Of a stretch of DNA of 64,000 nucleotides, positions 9,646 through 17,546 are shown one piece after another. The DNA lies in the NCBI RefSeq assembly GCF_028680575.1, contig NZ_JAPCKI010000005.1, positions 326,661 to 390,660 of the forward strand, in the 5' to 3' direction. The first letter of the stretch is position 1; each line of letters opens with the position of its first letter. The notes beneath the pieces are model-generated. The model ran no database searches. It worked only from the letters and a program-made list of their open reading frames with translations, and was not told the DNA's origin. This stretch comes from Acidovorax benzenivorans. Its GTDB lineage: Bacteria > Pseudomonadota > Gammaproteobacteria > Burkholderiales > Burkholderiaceae_C. A program made the position numbers and the translations under genes.

Positions 9646-10635
9646 ATGGACACAAGCTACACCCCCAGCACCGACTGGAAAGAAGTGGTGGCCCCCGACG
9701 AAGCCCAGCGCTTTGCCGGGTATGCGCGCCAGTTTGCCGAACTGCAGGCGCGCAAGTCGCACAAGTACGGCAATGGCAGGGGCCTGCACCGCAAGCAGCT
9801 CACCGCCGCGCGCGGCCAGTTGCAGGTGCTGGGCGATCTGCCTGCGTTCGCGGCGCATGGCCTGTTTGCCCAGCCTGGGCAGTACGAGGTGCGGGTGCGG
9901 CTGAGCAATGGCGGCATGGACAAGACCTCCGACCGCAAGCCCGACATCCGGGGCTTCTCGTTCAGCGTGTTGGGCGTGAAGGGCGATTCCGCCCTGGGCA
10001 ACGGGCCTGCCAAAAGCCAGGACTTCACGCTCATCAACCAGGAGAAGTTCGCCTTTCCCCAAAGCGGCGAGTTCGTGGACTTTGTGGTGGCGGCCTCGCA
10101 TGGCGGCGGCGCGCTGATCAAGTTTTTGGTGCAGCGCCACGGGCTGCTGGGGGCCGCCAGGCAAATCGCCAAGACGGTCAAGACTTTCGGCCGACCCTTC
10201 GGCGGCTTTGCTGCGCATGCCGTACACAGCGCGGCGCCCATCGCGTGTGGGCCGTATGCGGTGCGTGTGCGCCTGGTGCCCCATGCCTCCAACGGCGCGC
10301 CGGTCACCCAGGTTCAGGACGACTGGAACGCCGAGTTTTCGGCCCGCCTGCGCCAGCAGGATCTGTTGTGGGATCTGCAATTGCAGCCCTTTGTGAATGA
10401 GGCCACCACGCCCATTGAGGATGCCAGCGTGGACTGGCCCACGCCCTACACCACGGTGGCCCGTCTGACCCTGCCCAGGCAAGACCCTGTGGCCGACCCC
10501 GCACTGGCCGCCGAGGTGGAGGCCGCCGTGTTCGACCCTTGGCAGGCGCTGGCTGCACACCGGCCCCTGGGTGATGTGATGCGGGCCCGCAAGGTGGTGT
10601 ATTTCGAGAGCCAGAAGGGGCGTGGGGCGGTGTAG
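9646..10635 (+). CDS. Catalase-fold (SrpA/Y4iL-like) haem protein
   Basis: From the ATG at 9646 the product is 329 residues; the frame is open further upstream but that part overlaps the epimerase gene. It has the minimal catalase barrel: YGNGRGLHRKQLTAARGQL, YEVRVRLSNGGMDKTSDRKP, DIRGFSFSVLGVKGDS and SQDFTLINQEKFAF. The usual N-terminal active-site His motif of true catalases is not clear, and the protein is much shorter than a monofunctional catalase. Members of this group may be peroxidases or peroxygenases; activity is uncertain. Confidence 0.72.
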   Translation: MDTSYTPSTDWKEVVAPDEAQRFAGYARQFAELQARKSHKYGNGRGLHRKQLTAARGQLQVLGDLPAFAAHGLFAQPGQYEVRVRLSNGGMDKTSDRKPDIRGFSFSVLGVKGDSALGNGPAKSQDFTLINQEKFAFPQSGEFVDFVVAASHGGGALIKFLVQRHGLLGAARQIAKTVKTFGRPFGGFAAHAVHSAAPIACGPYAVRVRLVPHASNGAPVTQVQDDWNAEFSARLRQQDLLWDLQLQPFVNEATTPIEDASVDWPTPYTTVARLTLPRQDPVADPALAAEVEAAVFDPWQALAAHRPLGDVMRARKVVYFESQKGRGAV

Positions 10636-10687
10636 CCTGGGTCGCCAAAGAGCCGCTGAGCGACTCCTGGGAGATCGTAAACACGTT

Positions 10688-10703
10688 CTAAGTTTCGTCT
10701 AAG
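10688..10703. promoter_or_regulatory. CTAAG direct repeats upstream of the HtrA protease gene
   Basis: CTAAG at 10688-10692 is repeated at 10699-10703, a period of 11 bases typical of OmpR/PhoB-class response-regulator sites. It lies 55-70 bases upstream of the protease start. Regulation by such a factor is inference. Confidence 0.3.
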
Positions 10704-10757
10704 TGTTGGTGCCCACACTGTCTTCCATCGCAACTCCGATTGGAAAGGCTCCACACC

Positions 10758-12290
10758 ATGAACACGACCACGCTGACCTCCACTCCCCGCCGCCTCATCC
10801 TGGCCCTGGTGGCCGCCGGGGCGGTGGGTGCTACGGGCGCAGGCCTCATCACCGGGCACCAGGCACGCGCATTGACCCCGCCACCCGCCATCGTGGCCCA
10901 GACACCGGCCGCCCCTGGAGGGGCCTTGCCCAGCTTTGCGCAGATCACCGCGCAGAACGGCCCGGCGGTGGTCAACATCAGCGTGACGGGCAGCACCAAG
11001 ACCGCGATGGCCGATGACGACAGCCAAGACGAGAGCCAGCCCGCCGCGCGTCAGCGCCGGGGCCCGCAGATCGACCCAGACGATCCGTTCTATGAATTTT
11101 TCCGCCAGTTTGGTTTTCCGGGCGCGGGTGCGCAAGGCCAGCCCAACGTGCCCACGCACGGCCAGGGCTCGGGCTTCATCGTCAGCCCTGACGGCCTGGT
11201 GCTGACCAACGCCCACGTGGTCAAGGGCGCCAGCGAAGTCATCGTCAAGCTCACGGACCGGCGCGAGTTCCGCGCCAAGGTGCTGGGCTCCGACCCCAAG
11301 ACCGACGTGGCCGTGCTCAAGATCGACGCCAAGAACCTGCCCATGGTGCGCCTGGGCAGTACCCGCGACCTGCAGGTGGGCGAATGGGTGCTGGCCATCG
11401 GCTCGCCTTTCGGCTTTGAAAACAGCGTGACGGCGGGCGTGGTCAGCGCCAAGGGCCGCTCGCTGCCTGACGACAGCCTGGTCCCGTTCATCCAGACCGA
11501 CGTGGCGGTGAACCCCGGCAACTCGGGCGGGCCGCTGTTTAACGCGCGTGGCGAGGTGGTGGGCATCAACTCGCAAATCTACAGCCGTTCGGGCGGCTAC
11601 CAGGGCGTGTCGTTCTCTATCCCCATCGAGCTGGCCGCCAAGATCAAGGACCAGATCGTCGCTACCGGCAAGGTGCGCCATGCGCAACTGGGCGTGGCGG
11701 TGCAAGAGGTGAACCAGGCGTTCGCCGAGTCGTTCGCGCTCGACAAGCCCGAAGGCGCGCTGGTCGCCAGCGTCAGCAAGGGCAGCCCGGCCGAGAAGGC
11801 AGGCCTGCAGGCGGGCGACGTGATCCGCCAGGTGGACGGCCAGCCCATCGTGGCCTCGGGCGATCTGCCCGCCTGGGTGGGCCAGGCCCAGCCGGGCCAG
11901 CAGGTCAAGCTGTCGGTGTGGCGCCAGGGCAAGCCGCTGGAGCTGACCGCCACCCTGGGCGATGCCAGCGACAAGGCGATCAAGCAAGCACGTAACGACG
12001 ACGCCGTGGGCAAGGGCCAACTGGGTCTGTCGCTGCGCCCGCTGGACCCGCAGGAGCGGCGTGAAATGGGTGCCAAGGGAGGCCTCAGCGAGGGCCTGGT
12101 CATCGAGCAGGCGCGGGGCCCCGCCGCCGCAGCCGGTGTGCAGCCGGGCGACGTGCTGCTGGCCATCAACGGCGCGCCCATCAAGGACATCACGCAGGTG
12201 CGTGCGGCCATGGCCAAGGCGGGCAAGTCGGTCGCGCTGCTGATTGAGCGCGACGGCGACAAGATCTTTGTGCCCGTGCGCCTGGGCTGA
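10758..12290 (+). CDS. Periplasmic serine protease/chaperone of the HtrA (DegP/DegQ) family
   Basis: The 510-residue protein has an N-terminal export signal (LILALVAAGAVGATGAGLIT), then a trypsin-like domain. The catalytic triad is visible: His in TNAHVVKGA, Asp in SDPKTDVAVLKID and Ser in VNPGNSGGPLF. Two PDZ domains follow at about 300-395 and 415-505 (each with a xxGLQAGDVI or GVQPGDVLLAI carboxylate-binding loop). An acidic and Q-rich linker after the signal peptide is typical of MucD/DegQ types. It degrades or refolds damaged envelope proteins. The ATG at 10758 was chosen; a GTG lies 18 bases earlier. Confidence 0.92.
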   Translation: MNTTTLTSTPRRLILALVAAGAVGATGAGLITGHQARALTPPPAIVAQTPAAPGGALPSFAQITAQNGPAVVNISVTGSTKTAMADDDSQDESQPAARQRRGPQIDPDDPFYEFFRQFGFPGAGAQGQPNVPTHGQGSGFIVSPDGLVLTNAHVVKGASEVIVKLTDRREFRAKVLGSDPKTDVAVLKIDAKNLPMVRLGSTRDLQVGEWVLAIGSPFGFENSVTAGVVSAKGRSLPDDSLVPFIQTDVAVNPGNSGGPLFNARGEVVGINSQIYSRSGGYQGVSFSIPIELAAKIKDQIVATGKVRHAQLGVAVQEVNQAFAESFALDKPEGALVASVSKGSPAEKAGLQAGDVIRQVDGQPIVASGDLPAWVGQAQPGQQVKLSVWRQGKPLELTATLGDASDKAIKQARNDDAVGKGQLGLSLRPLDPQERREMGAKGGLSEGLVIEQARGPAAAAGVQPGDVLLAINGAPIKDITQVRAAMAKAGKSVALLIERDGDKIFVPVRLG

Positions 12291-12300
12291 TCCATGGCCT

Positions 12301-12335
12301 GCGCCCGCCGTCGGTTGGGGCCCTGCGGCGGGCGC
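12301..12335. terminator. Hairpin between convergent genes
   Basis: GCGCCCGCCG (12301-12310) and CGGCGGGCGC (12326-12335) form a perfect 10-bp GC stem. It sits between the convergent protease and binding-protein genes. A T-run is absent, so termination is a suggestion only. Confidence 0.4.
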
Positions 12336-12341
12336 TGCGCG

Positions 12342-13373
12342 TCAGCGCGGCAGGGGCTCCACTTCCTTCGTCCAGCGGTCGATCAGGCGCCGGCGTTCGG
12401 CGGCCTTGCCGTATTTCTCGAAGTCGTATTTGATGAGCTTGACGTTGTCCAGCGTCGGGATGCGCGGGTCCATCTTGAAGGTCTTGTTGGCGGGCACCTG
12501 GTAGCTGCCCACCTGGGCGCCCACGGCCTGGCCTTCGGGGCTCATCAGCCAGTCGTAGTATTTTTTTGCGTTCTCCATGTTGCGCGCGCCCTTGACCAGT
12601 GCAATCCCGCCCACCTCGTAGCTGGTGCCTTCACAAGGCGCCTGGGTTTTCACCGGGTACTTGTCGGCCTTCCACTTTTCAAAGTTGAACATGAAGGTGA
12701 TGCCCACACCCACCTCGCCTTTGGCCAAGTTCGGCGCCTGCGCCTGGCCGCTGCGGGTGTAGGTGGTGGTGTTCTTGTGCAGGGCCTTGAGGTAGTCGAA
12801 CGCCTTGTCTTCGCCCATGAGCTGGACCAGCCCCGCGATCACGGTGTAGGCCGTGCCGCTGGAGGCGGGGTGCGATATTTCCACCTCGCCCTTGTAGGCG
12901 GGCTTGATCACATCGGACCAGCACTGGGGCTCGGGCAGATTTTTCTTCTTGAGTGTTTCGGTGTTGTAGCCAAAGCCGATGGCCGAGCTGTAAAAGCCCC
13001 CCACCTGGTGGCCCGACATGGCGTACTGGCGCACGCTCCAGCTGTGCAGGTCATGCAGATAGGCGGGGCGGTATTCGGCCAGCAGGCCCTGCTCGGCCGC
13101 CTGCAAGAAGGGGTCGCCCGTACCGCCCCACCAGATGTCGGTCTTTGGGTTGTTGGCCTCGGCGCGCAACTGCGCTGCAATCTCACCCGTGCCCTTGTGG
13201 GCCTGGTTCACCTTGATGCCCGTCTTGCGGGTGAACTCCTTGGCTGCCGCTTCGCACCAGGGCGCGTCGGTGCTGCACAGCGCGTTGACCACGCCCTGCG
13301 CCTGGGCACCCGTGGCAGACAGCGCGGCCAGCGCAACGGCCGCAGCAAGGTGGTGGAGAGAGGGAAATGCCAT
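12342..13373 (-). CDS. Periplasmic ABC-type substrate-binding protein (iron/AfuA-FbpA-like family)
   Basis: From the ATG at 13373, preceded by AAGGAG 8 bases upstream, the product is 343 residues with a signal peptide ending GAQA. The mature part is a class II binding protein: KTDIWWGGTGDPFLQAAEQG, QVGGFYSSAIGFGYNTETL and HPASSGTAYTVIAGLVQLMG. This resembles the Fe3+/2-aminoethylphosphonate/phosphoglycerate group. No permease or ATPase gene is adjacent. It is divergent from a two-component system, so it may act as a sensory accessory or use a transporter encoded elsewhere. Confidence 0.82.
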   Translation of the reverse strand: MAFPSLHHLAAAVALAALSATGAQAQGVVNALCSTDAPWCEAAAKEFTRKTGIKVNQAHKGTGEIAAQLRAEANNPKTDIWWGGTGDPFLQAAEQGLLAEYRPAYLHDLHSWSVRQYAMSGHQVGGFYSSAIGFGYNTETLKKKNLPEPQCWSDVIKPAYKGEVEISHPASSGTAYTVIAGLVQLMGEDKAFDYLKALHKNTTTYTRSGQAQAPNLAKGEVGVGITFMFNFEKWKADKYPVKTQAPCEGTSYEVGGIALVKGARNMENAKKYYDWLMSPEGQAVGAQVGSYQVPANKTFKMDPRIPTLDNVKLIKYDFEKYGKAAERRRLIDRWTKEVEPLPR

Positions 13374-13572
13374 CGGTCTTGCTCCTTGTGTTTTATGGTG
13401 GTGGCCCGGCCCATGGGGCGGGCAGTGTGCGCGTGGCGCTTTCATTGTGACAGTGATGTGTCAAATCTAAGTCGTTCTGGCAGTCCAGTGCGGCGTCAGC
13501 GGCCGTACCGCCGCTATCCTTCGCGGGTAGCCCTTCTCACCGATCCCCGACTGACCGTTCTACCCCCTTGCC

Positions 13573-14232
13573 ATGCGCCTGCTGCTTGTTGAAGACGATT
13601 CCATGATCGGTGAAGCCGTGCTGGACCTGCTGCGCGCCGAGCAGTACGCGGTGGACTGGGCGCGCGCTGGCGATGCGGCCGACACCGCCCTGCGCACCCA
13701 GGCGTACGACCTGGTGCTGCTGGACCTGGGCCTGCCCCAACGCGACGGCCTGGCCGTGCTGCGTGACCTGCGGGCCCGCAAGAATCGCACCCCTGTGCTG
13801 GTGGCCACCGCCCGTGATGCCGTGGCCCAGCGCATCGAAGGGCTGGACGCTGGGGCTGACGACTACGTGCTCAAGCCCTACGACCTAGACGAGCTGCTGG
13901 CCCGCATCCGTGCCCTGCTGCGCCGCGCAGCGGGCCGCGCCGAGCCGGTGTACGAGCACCAGGGCGTGAGCATCAACCCCGCCACGCGCGAGGTCACCGT
14001 GCGCGGCACGCCCGTGGTGCTGTCGGGGCGCGAATGGGCGGTGCTGGAGCCGCTCATTGCCCGCCCCGGCATGGTGCTGTCGCGCCAGCAGCTGGAGGAC
14101 AAACTCTACGGCTGGGGCGACGAGGTGAGCAGCAACGCGGTGGAGGTCTACATCCACGGCCTGCGCAAGAAGCTGGGGCCCGAGCTGGTGCTGAACGTGC
14201 GCGGGGTGGGCTACCTCGTGCCGAAGGCATGA
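13573..14232 (+). CDS. OmpR-family response regulator (TctD/QseB-like)
   Basis: The 219-residue protein has a receiver domain at 1-115 with the acidic pocket E7/D8 in LLVEDD, phosphoacceptor Asp51 in LVLLDLGLP and Lys101 in DYVLKPYDLDELLAR. A winged-helix DNA-binding domain follows at about 125-217 (VLSRQQLEDKLYGWGDEVSS, VRGVGYLVPKA). It is followed by a TctE-like kinase gene. It is divergent from the orphan binding-protein gene at 12342-13373, a likely target by position. Confidence 0.88.
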   Translation: MRLLLVEDDSMIGEAVLDLLRAEQYAVDWARAGDAADTALRTQAYDLVLLDLGLPQRDGLAVLRDLRARKNRTPVLVATARDAVAQRIEGLDAGADDYVLKPYDLDELLARIRALLRRAAGRAEPVYEHQGVSINPATREVTVRGTPVVLSGREWAVLEPLIARPGMVLSRQQLEDKLYGWGDEVSSNAVEVYIHGLRKKLGPELVLNVRGVGYLVPKA

Positions 14233-14340
14233 CCCCCCTGAGCGGCTTCGCCGCTTCCCCCCAAGGGGACGACAGCCTTTGCTGCGGGGCGGCACTTGCT
14301 GGCTGCCCCCGCGCAACCTCCTGCCCTGAGCATGCGGCGG
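14232..14340. repeat. Intergenic repeat, copy 2 (CCCCTGAGCGGCTTCGCCGC type)
   Basis: The element starts at the stop codon of the response-regulator gene with CCCCCCTGAGCGGCTTCGCC and continues GCTTCCCCCCAAGGGGACGA, GCGGGGCGGCACTTGCTGGC and TGCCCCCGCGC. The block order matches 7256-7375. It separates regulator and kinase genes by 124 bases, which is unusual for a TCS operon. Confidence 0.5.
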
Positions 14341-14356
14341 GGATGGATGGATAGAG

Positions 14357-15721
14357 ATGAAGAACGTGCCAACCACCTCCTGGCGCAGCGCGCTGCAGTC
14401 CATGCTGCCGCGGTCGCTGCGCATGCGGCTGCTGATGTTTTTGCTCGCTGCCATCGTGCTGGCTGGCGCGGTGCAGGGCGCGCTGGCCTACCGGGGGGCG
14501 TTGGCTGAGGCCGATGCGCTGTTCGACTACCACATGCAGCAAACCGCGCTGGCCCTGCGCTCGGGCCTGCCGGTGGATGCCCAAGGCCTGGGCCCGGGCC
14601 TGGACCCGGAGGACGAGAACCACGAATTCATCGTGCAGGTGTGGACCAATGAGGGCCTGCGCATTTTTGAATCGGCCGTGGGCGCCGCCCTGCCGCAGAT
14701 TGCCGTGCTGGGTTTTACCAACGTGCAGGCGCGTGGCGGCACCTACCGGGTGTTTTCGATGCAGACGCGCTCGCAGGTCATCCAGGTGGCGCAGAACATG
14801 GCCGCGCGGCGCGACATGGCTGGCAGCCTGGCGCTGCGCACGCTGGCACCGTTGGCCATCATGGCGCCGCTCTTGGTGCTGGCCGTGTGGTGGGGCGTGA
14901 GCCGGTCGCTGGCCCCGGTGGAGCGCGTGCGCCGCCAATTGGCCCAGCGCCAGGCGGATGACCTCTCGCCCGTGAGCGATGCACAACTGCCTGACGAAGT
15001 GCAGCCGCTGGTGAGTGAACTCAACCTGCTGTTCGAACGCGTCCAGCGCGCCTTTGACGCGCAGGAGCATTTCGTGGCCGACGCCGCGCACGAGCTGCGC
15101 TCGCCCCTGGCCGCGCTGCGCCTGCAGCTGCAGGGCCTGCAGCGCGCGGGCGACGATGCCGCGCGGGCGGCCGCCATCGAACGCCTGTCGGCTGGCATCG
15201 AGCGCGCCACGCGCCTGGTCGAGCAGCTGCTCACCCTGGCACGGCAGGAGGCCAGCACGGCCGTCAACGATCCGGTGGACCTGCGTGCCACGGCGCAATT
15301 GGCGCTGGCCGACGTGGCTCCCGCTGCCCAGGCGCGTGGCATGGATGTGGGCCTGCTGGAATCGGACGCCGCCACCGTGCCCGGCAATGCCGAGGCCCTG
15401 CGCATGCTGGCGCGCAATCTGCTGGACAACGCCATCAAATACAGCCCGCCCGGCGGCCAGGTGGACCTGCAGGTGTGCCGCGAGGGCGACGCCGCCGTGC
15501 TCACCGTCGAAGACAGTGGCCCCGGCATTGCCCCCGAGCACCGCGAGCGCGTGATGCAGCGTTTTGTGCGTGAAACGTCAGAAGGCGCTCCCGGCAGCGG
15601 CCTGGGCCTGGCCATCGTGCAGGCCATTGCGCAGGCCCATGGCGCCACCGTGGCGCTGGACAGTTCGGCGCGCCTGGGCGGCCTGCGGGTGACCGTGCGG
15701 TTTGCGGCTGCCAAGCCCTGA
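14357..15721 (+). CDS. Sensor histidine kinase (TctE-like, 2CSK_N domain)
   Basis: The 454-residue inner-membrane kinase has TM1 at about 21-41, a periplasmic 2CSK_N-type sensor domain (ADALFDYHMQQTALALRSGL) and TM2 at about 165-185. The dimerisation His is in DAAHELRSPLAALRLQLQ (H-box, about residue 243). The ATP site includes the N-box LLDNAIKYSPPGGQV, G1 VEDSGPGIAP and G2 GSGLGLAIVQAIAQAHG. It partners the preceding response regulator. TctE-type kinases usually sense carboxylates; the ligand here is unknown. Confidence 0.88.
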   Translation: MKNVPTTSWRSALQSMLPRSLRMRLLMFLLAAIVLAGAVQGALAYRGALAEADALFDYHMQQTALALRSGLPVDAQGLGPGLDPEDENHEFIVQVWTNEGLRIFESAVGAALPQIAVLGFTNVQARGGTYRVFSMQTRSQVIQVAQNMAARRDMAGSLALRTLAPLAIMAPLLVLAVWWGVSRSLAPVERVRRQLAQRQADDLSPVSDAQLPDEVQPLVSELNLLFERVQRAFDAQEHFVADAAHELRSPLAALRLQLQGLQRAGDDAARAAAIERLSAGIERATRLVEQLLTLARQEASTAVNDPVDLRATAQLALADVAPAAQARGMDVGLLESDAATVPGNAEALRMLARNLLDNAIKYSPPGGQVDLQVCREGDAAVLTVEDSGPGIAPEHRERVMQRFVRETSEGAPGSGLGLAIVQAIAQAHGATVALDSSARLGGLRVTVRFAAAKP

Positions 15722-15739
15722 GCTGTGTGATGCCCTGTT

Positions 15740-15795
15740 TGCTATTAATTGAATAGCTGGTCAGGCATATTGCACTAGCGCTATCGGCTCAAAAG
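15740..15795. repeat. TAGCGCT palindromic repeat, degenerate copy 1
   Basis: GCTATTAATTGAATAGCTGG is followed by GCACTAGCGCTATCGGCTCA, a diverged copy of the family best seen at 27211-27270 (ATAGCTGCTAGCGCTTATT / AATAAGCGCTAGAGGCC). It lies between the kinase and PanE genes. Confidence 0.45.
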
Positions 15796-15949
15796 CCCTC
15801 AAAGTCACCCGCAGAGTGCTTCAAAGCGCCTCGTCGCGTGCGCGCCACGCCGCCAGGGGCCTGCCCCGCACAATGCGGGGGTAGCGCGCAGGCTGTGCCG
15901 GTTCCTGGTCTGTCTGCGTCCAATTCCACCTCAGCACACACGCATCGGC

Positions 15950-16942
15950 ATGAACTTCATCGTTTTGGGCGCAGGCGCCATTGGTTGTTATGTGGGTGGG
16001 CGACTGGCCGCGCACGGCCAGTCGGTGTGCCTGGTGGGCCGCCCACATGCGCTGCAGCCCATCGAGCAGCAGGGCCTGAAGGTCACCGACCTGGACGGCT
16101 TTGACCGCACCGTGCCAGCGTCCGCACTGCAACTGGCCGCCACGCTGGCAGACGCCGCGCCCAGTGCCGACAGCATCATCCTGCTGTGCGTCAAAAGCGG
16201 CGCCACCGAGTCTGCCGCACGCGAGCTGGTGGCGGCCTGTGTGCCCGGCACCCCGGTGATCTCGTTGCAAAACGGCGTCGACAACGTGGCCCGCATCGCG
16301 GCAATGGCGCCCGGCCTGAACGTGCTGGCGGGCATGGTGCCCTATAACGTGGTGCTGCGCGGCGCGCAGGTACACCGCGCCACCGCGGGCCATTTGCAGC
16401 TGCAGCGCGATGCCGTCACGGAGCGCATCGCGCCGGTCTTCAACGCCGCAGGCCTGGCCACCGTGTTGCCGCAAGACATCCGTGCCGTGCAGTGGGGCAA
16501 GCTGCTGCTCAACCTCAACAACCCGGTCAATGCGCTGTCCGACCTGCCGCTGCGGCAAGAGCTGCTGGACCGCGACTGCCGCCGCGTCTTTGCCGCGCTG
16601 CAGACCGAGGCGCTGCGCGTGATGGCGCGCGCGGGCATCACGCCCGCCCAGGTCACGGCCGTGTCGCCCACGCTGCTGCCCCATGTGCTGCGCCTGCCCA
16701 ACTGGCTGTTCACCCGGCTCGCCAAACGCATGCTGCAGATCGACGCCACGGCCCGCTCGTCGATGTGGGACGACCTGGAGGCCGGGCGCGTGACGGAGAT
16801 CGACGCGCTGTGTGGCGCGGTGGTGCGGCTGGCGGCGCAGCATGGTTTGGCGGCGCCGCTCAATGCGCGCATGTGCGCGCTGCTGGGCGGCCCGCGCCAG
16901 CGCCTGACGGGCACGCAGATGCGCCAGGTGTTGGGGCTGTGA
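15950..16942 (+). CDS. panE: 2-dehydropantoate 2-reductase
   Basis: The 330-residue NADPH-dependent enzyme of pantothenate biosynthesis has the Rossmann motif VLGAGAIGCYVGGRLA at residues 4-19. The conserved NGVDNV turn and the catalytic Lys in WGKLLLNLNNPVNAL (about residue 183) follow. The ApbA C-terminal helical domain includes SSMWDDLEAGRVTEIDAL. Length is near the usual 300-330. Paralogs acting on other ketoacids exist in this family, so pantothenate specificity is likely but not proven. Confidence 0.82.
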   Translation: MNFIVLGAGAIGCYVGGRLAAHGQSVCLVGRPHALQPIEQQGLKVTDLDGFDRTVPASALQLAATLADAAPSADSIILLCVKSGATESAARELVAACVPGTPVISLQNGVDNVARIAAMAPGLNVLAGMVPYNVVLRGAQVHRATAGHLQLQRDAVTERIAPVFNAAGLATVLPQDIRAVQWGKLLLNLNNPVNALSDLPLRQELLDRDCRRVFAALQTEALRVMARAGITPAQVTAVSPTLLPHVLRLPNWLFTRLAKRMLQIDATARSSMWDDLEAGRVTEIDALCGAVVRLAAQHGLAAPLNARMCALLGGPRQRLTGTQMRQVLGL

Positions 16943-16966
16943 CCTGTGACCTGTGACCTGTGATCA
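16938..16966. repeat. Short tandem repeat CTGTGAC
   Basis: About four head-to-tail copies of CTGTGAC start in the last codon of panE (supplying its TGA stop) and run to the stop of the convergent Lrp-type gene. Slippage here would not alter either protein beyond its last codon. Confidence 0.75.
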
Positions 16967-17455
16967 GGTGGCGGGTGCTGCGCTGTCCAGCGGCACGCGC
17001 AGCCCGGTCTTGAGGCTGGCCAGCGCCACTGAGGTCCTGAATCGCTTGATGTTGTCGTCCCCCTCAAACAGCCGCCGCGTCAGCGCTTCGTAGTCTTCCA
17101 TCGACGCCACGTTCACCACCAGCAGGTAGTCCGCCTCGCCCGTCACGCTGTAGCACTGCTGCACCGCGTCTTCCGCCGCAATGCGCGCGCGCAGCGGGGC
17201 GGTGCGGTCGGGGCGCTCGTTGTCCAGGTGCACCTCCAGCACGATGGTCAGCGGCTTGCCCACTTTCACCGGGTCCAGCACGGCCACGTTGGCGCGGATC
17301 ACGCCACTGTCCTTGAGCCGCTGGATGCGCCGCTGCACGGCGGGTGCCGACAGGTTGACTGCCTGCGCAATCGCGCGCTGGGGCGTGGTGTTGTCGGTCT
17401 GCAGGATGTCCAGGATCGCGAGGTCAAAGCGGTCGAGTGTTGCCGGGCTGCCCAT
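16964..17455 (-). CDS. Lrp/AsnC family transcriptional regulator
   Basis: The 163-residue protein has an N-terminal helix-turn-helix (RAIAQAVNLSAPAVQRRIQR, residues 28-47) and an AsnC-type RAM effector domain with YSVTGEADYLLVVNVASMEDYEAL. Length is canonical. It is divergent from the RhtA-like exporter gene at 17547, an arrangement common for Lrp-controlled amino-acid exporters. The effector is therefore probably an amino acid, by context only. Confidence 0.87.
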   Translation of the reverse strand: MGSPATLDRFDLAILDILQTDNTTPQRAIAQAVNLSAPAVQRRIQRLKDSGVIRANVAVLDPVKVGKPLTIVLEVHLDNERPDRTAPLRARIAAEDAVQQCYSVTGEADYLLVVNVASMEDYEALTRRLFEGDDNIKRFRTSVALASLKTGLRVPLDSAAPAT

Positions 17456-17546
17456 GCGGAGGCTCCTTGAGAGGTGAGCGAAAGTTGCGCGTAAGCCCAG
17501 AAATTCGAGTCAAAAGCGCGCCGGTGTCGCACTATATTTTCAGTCC

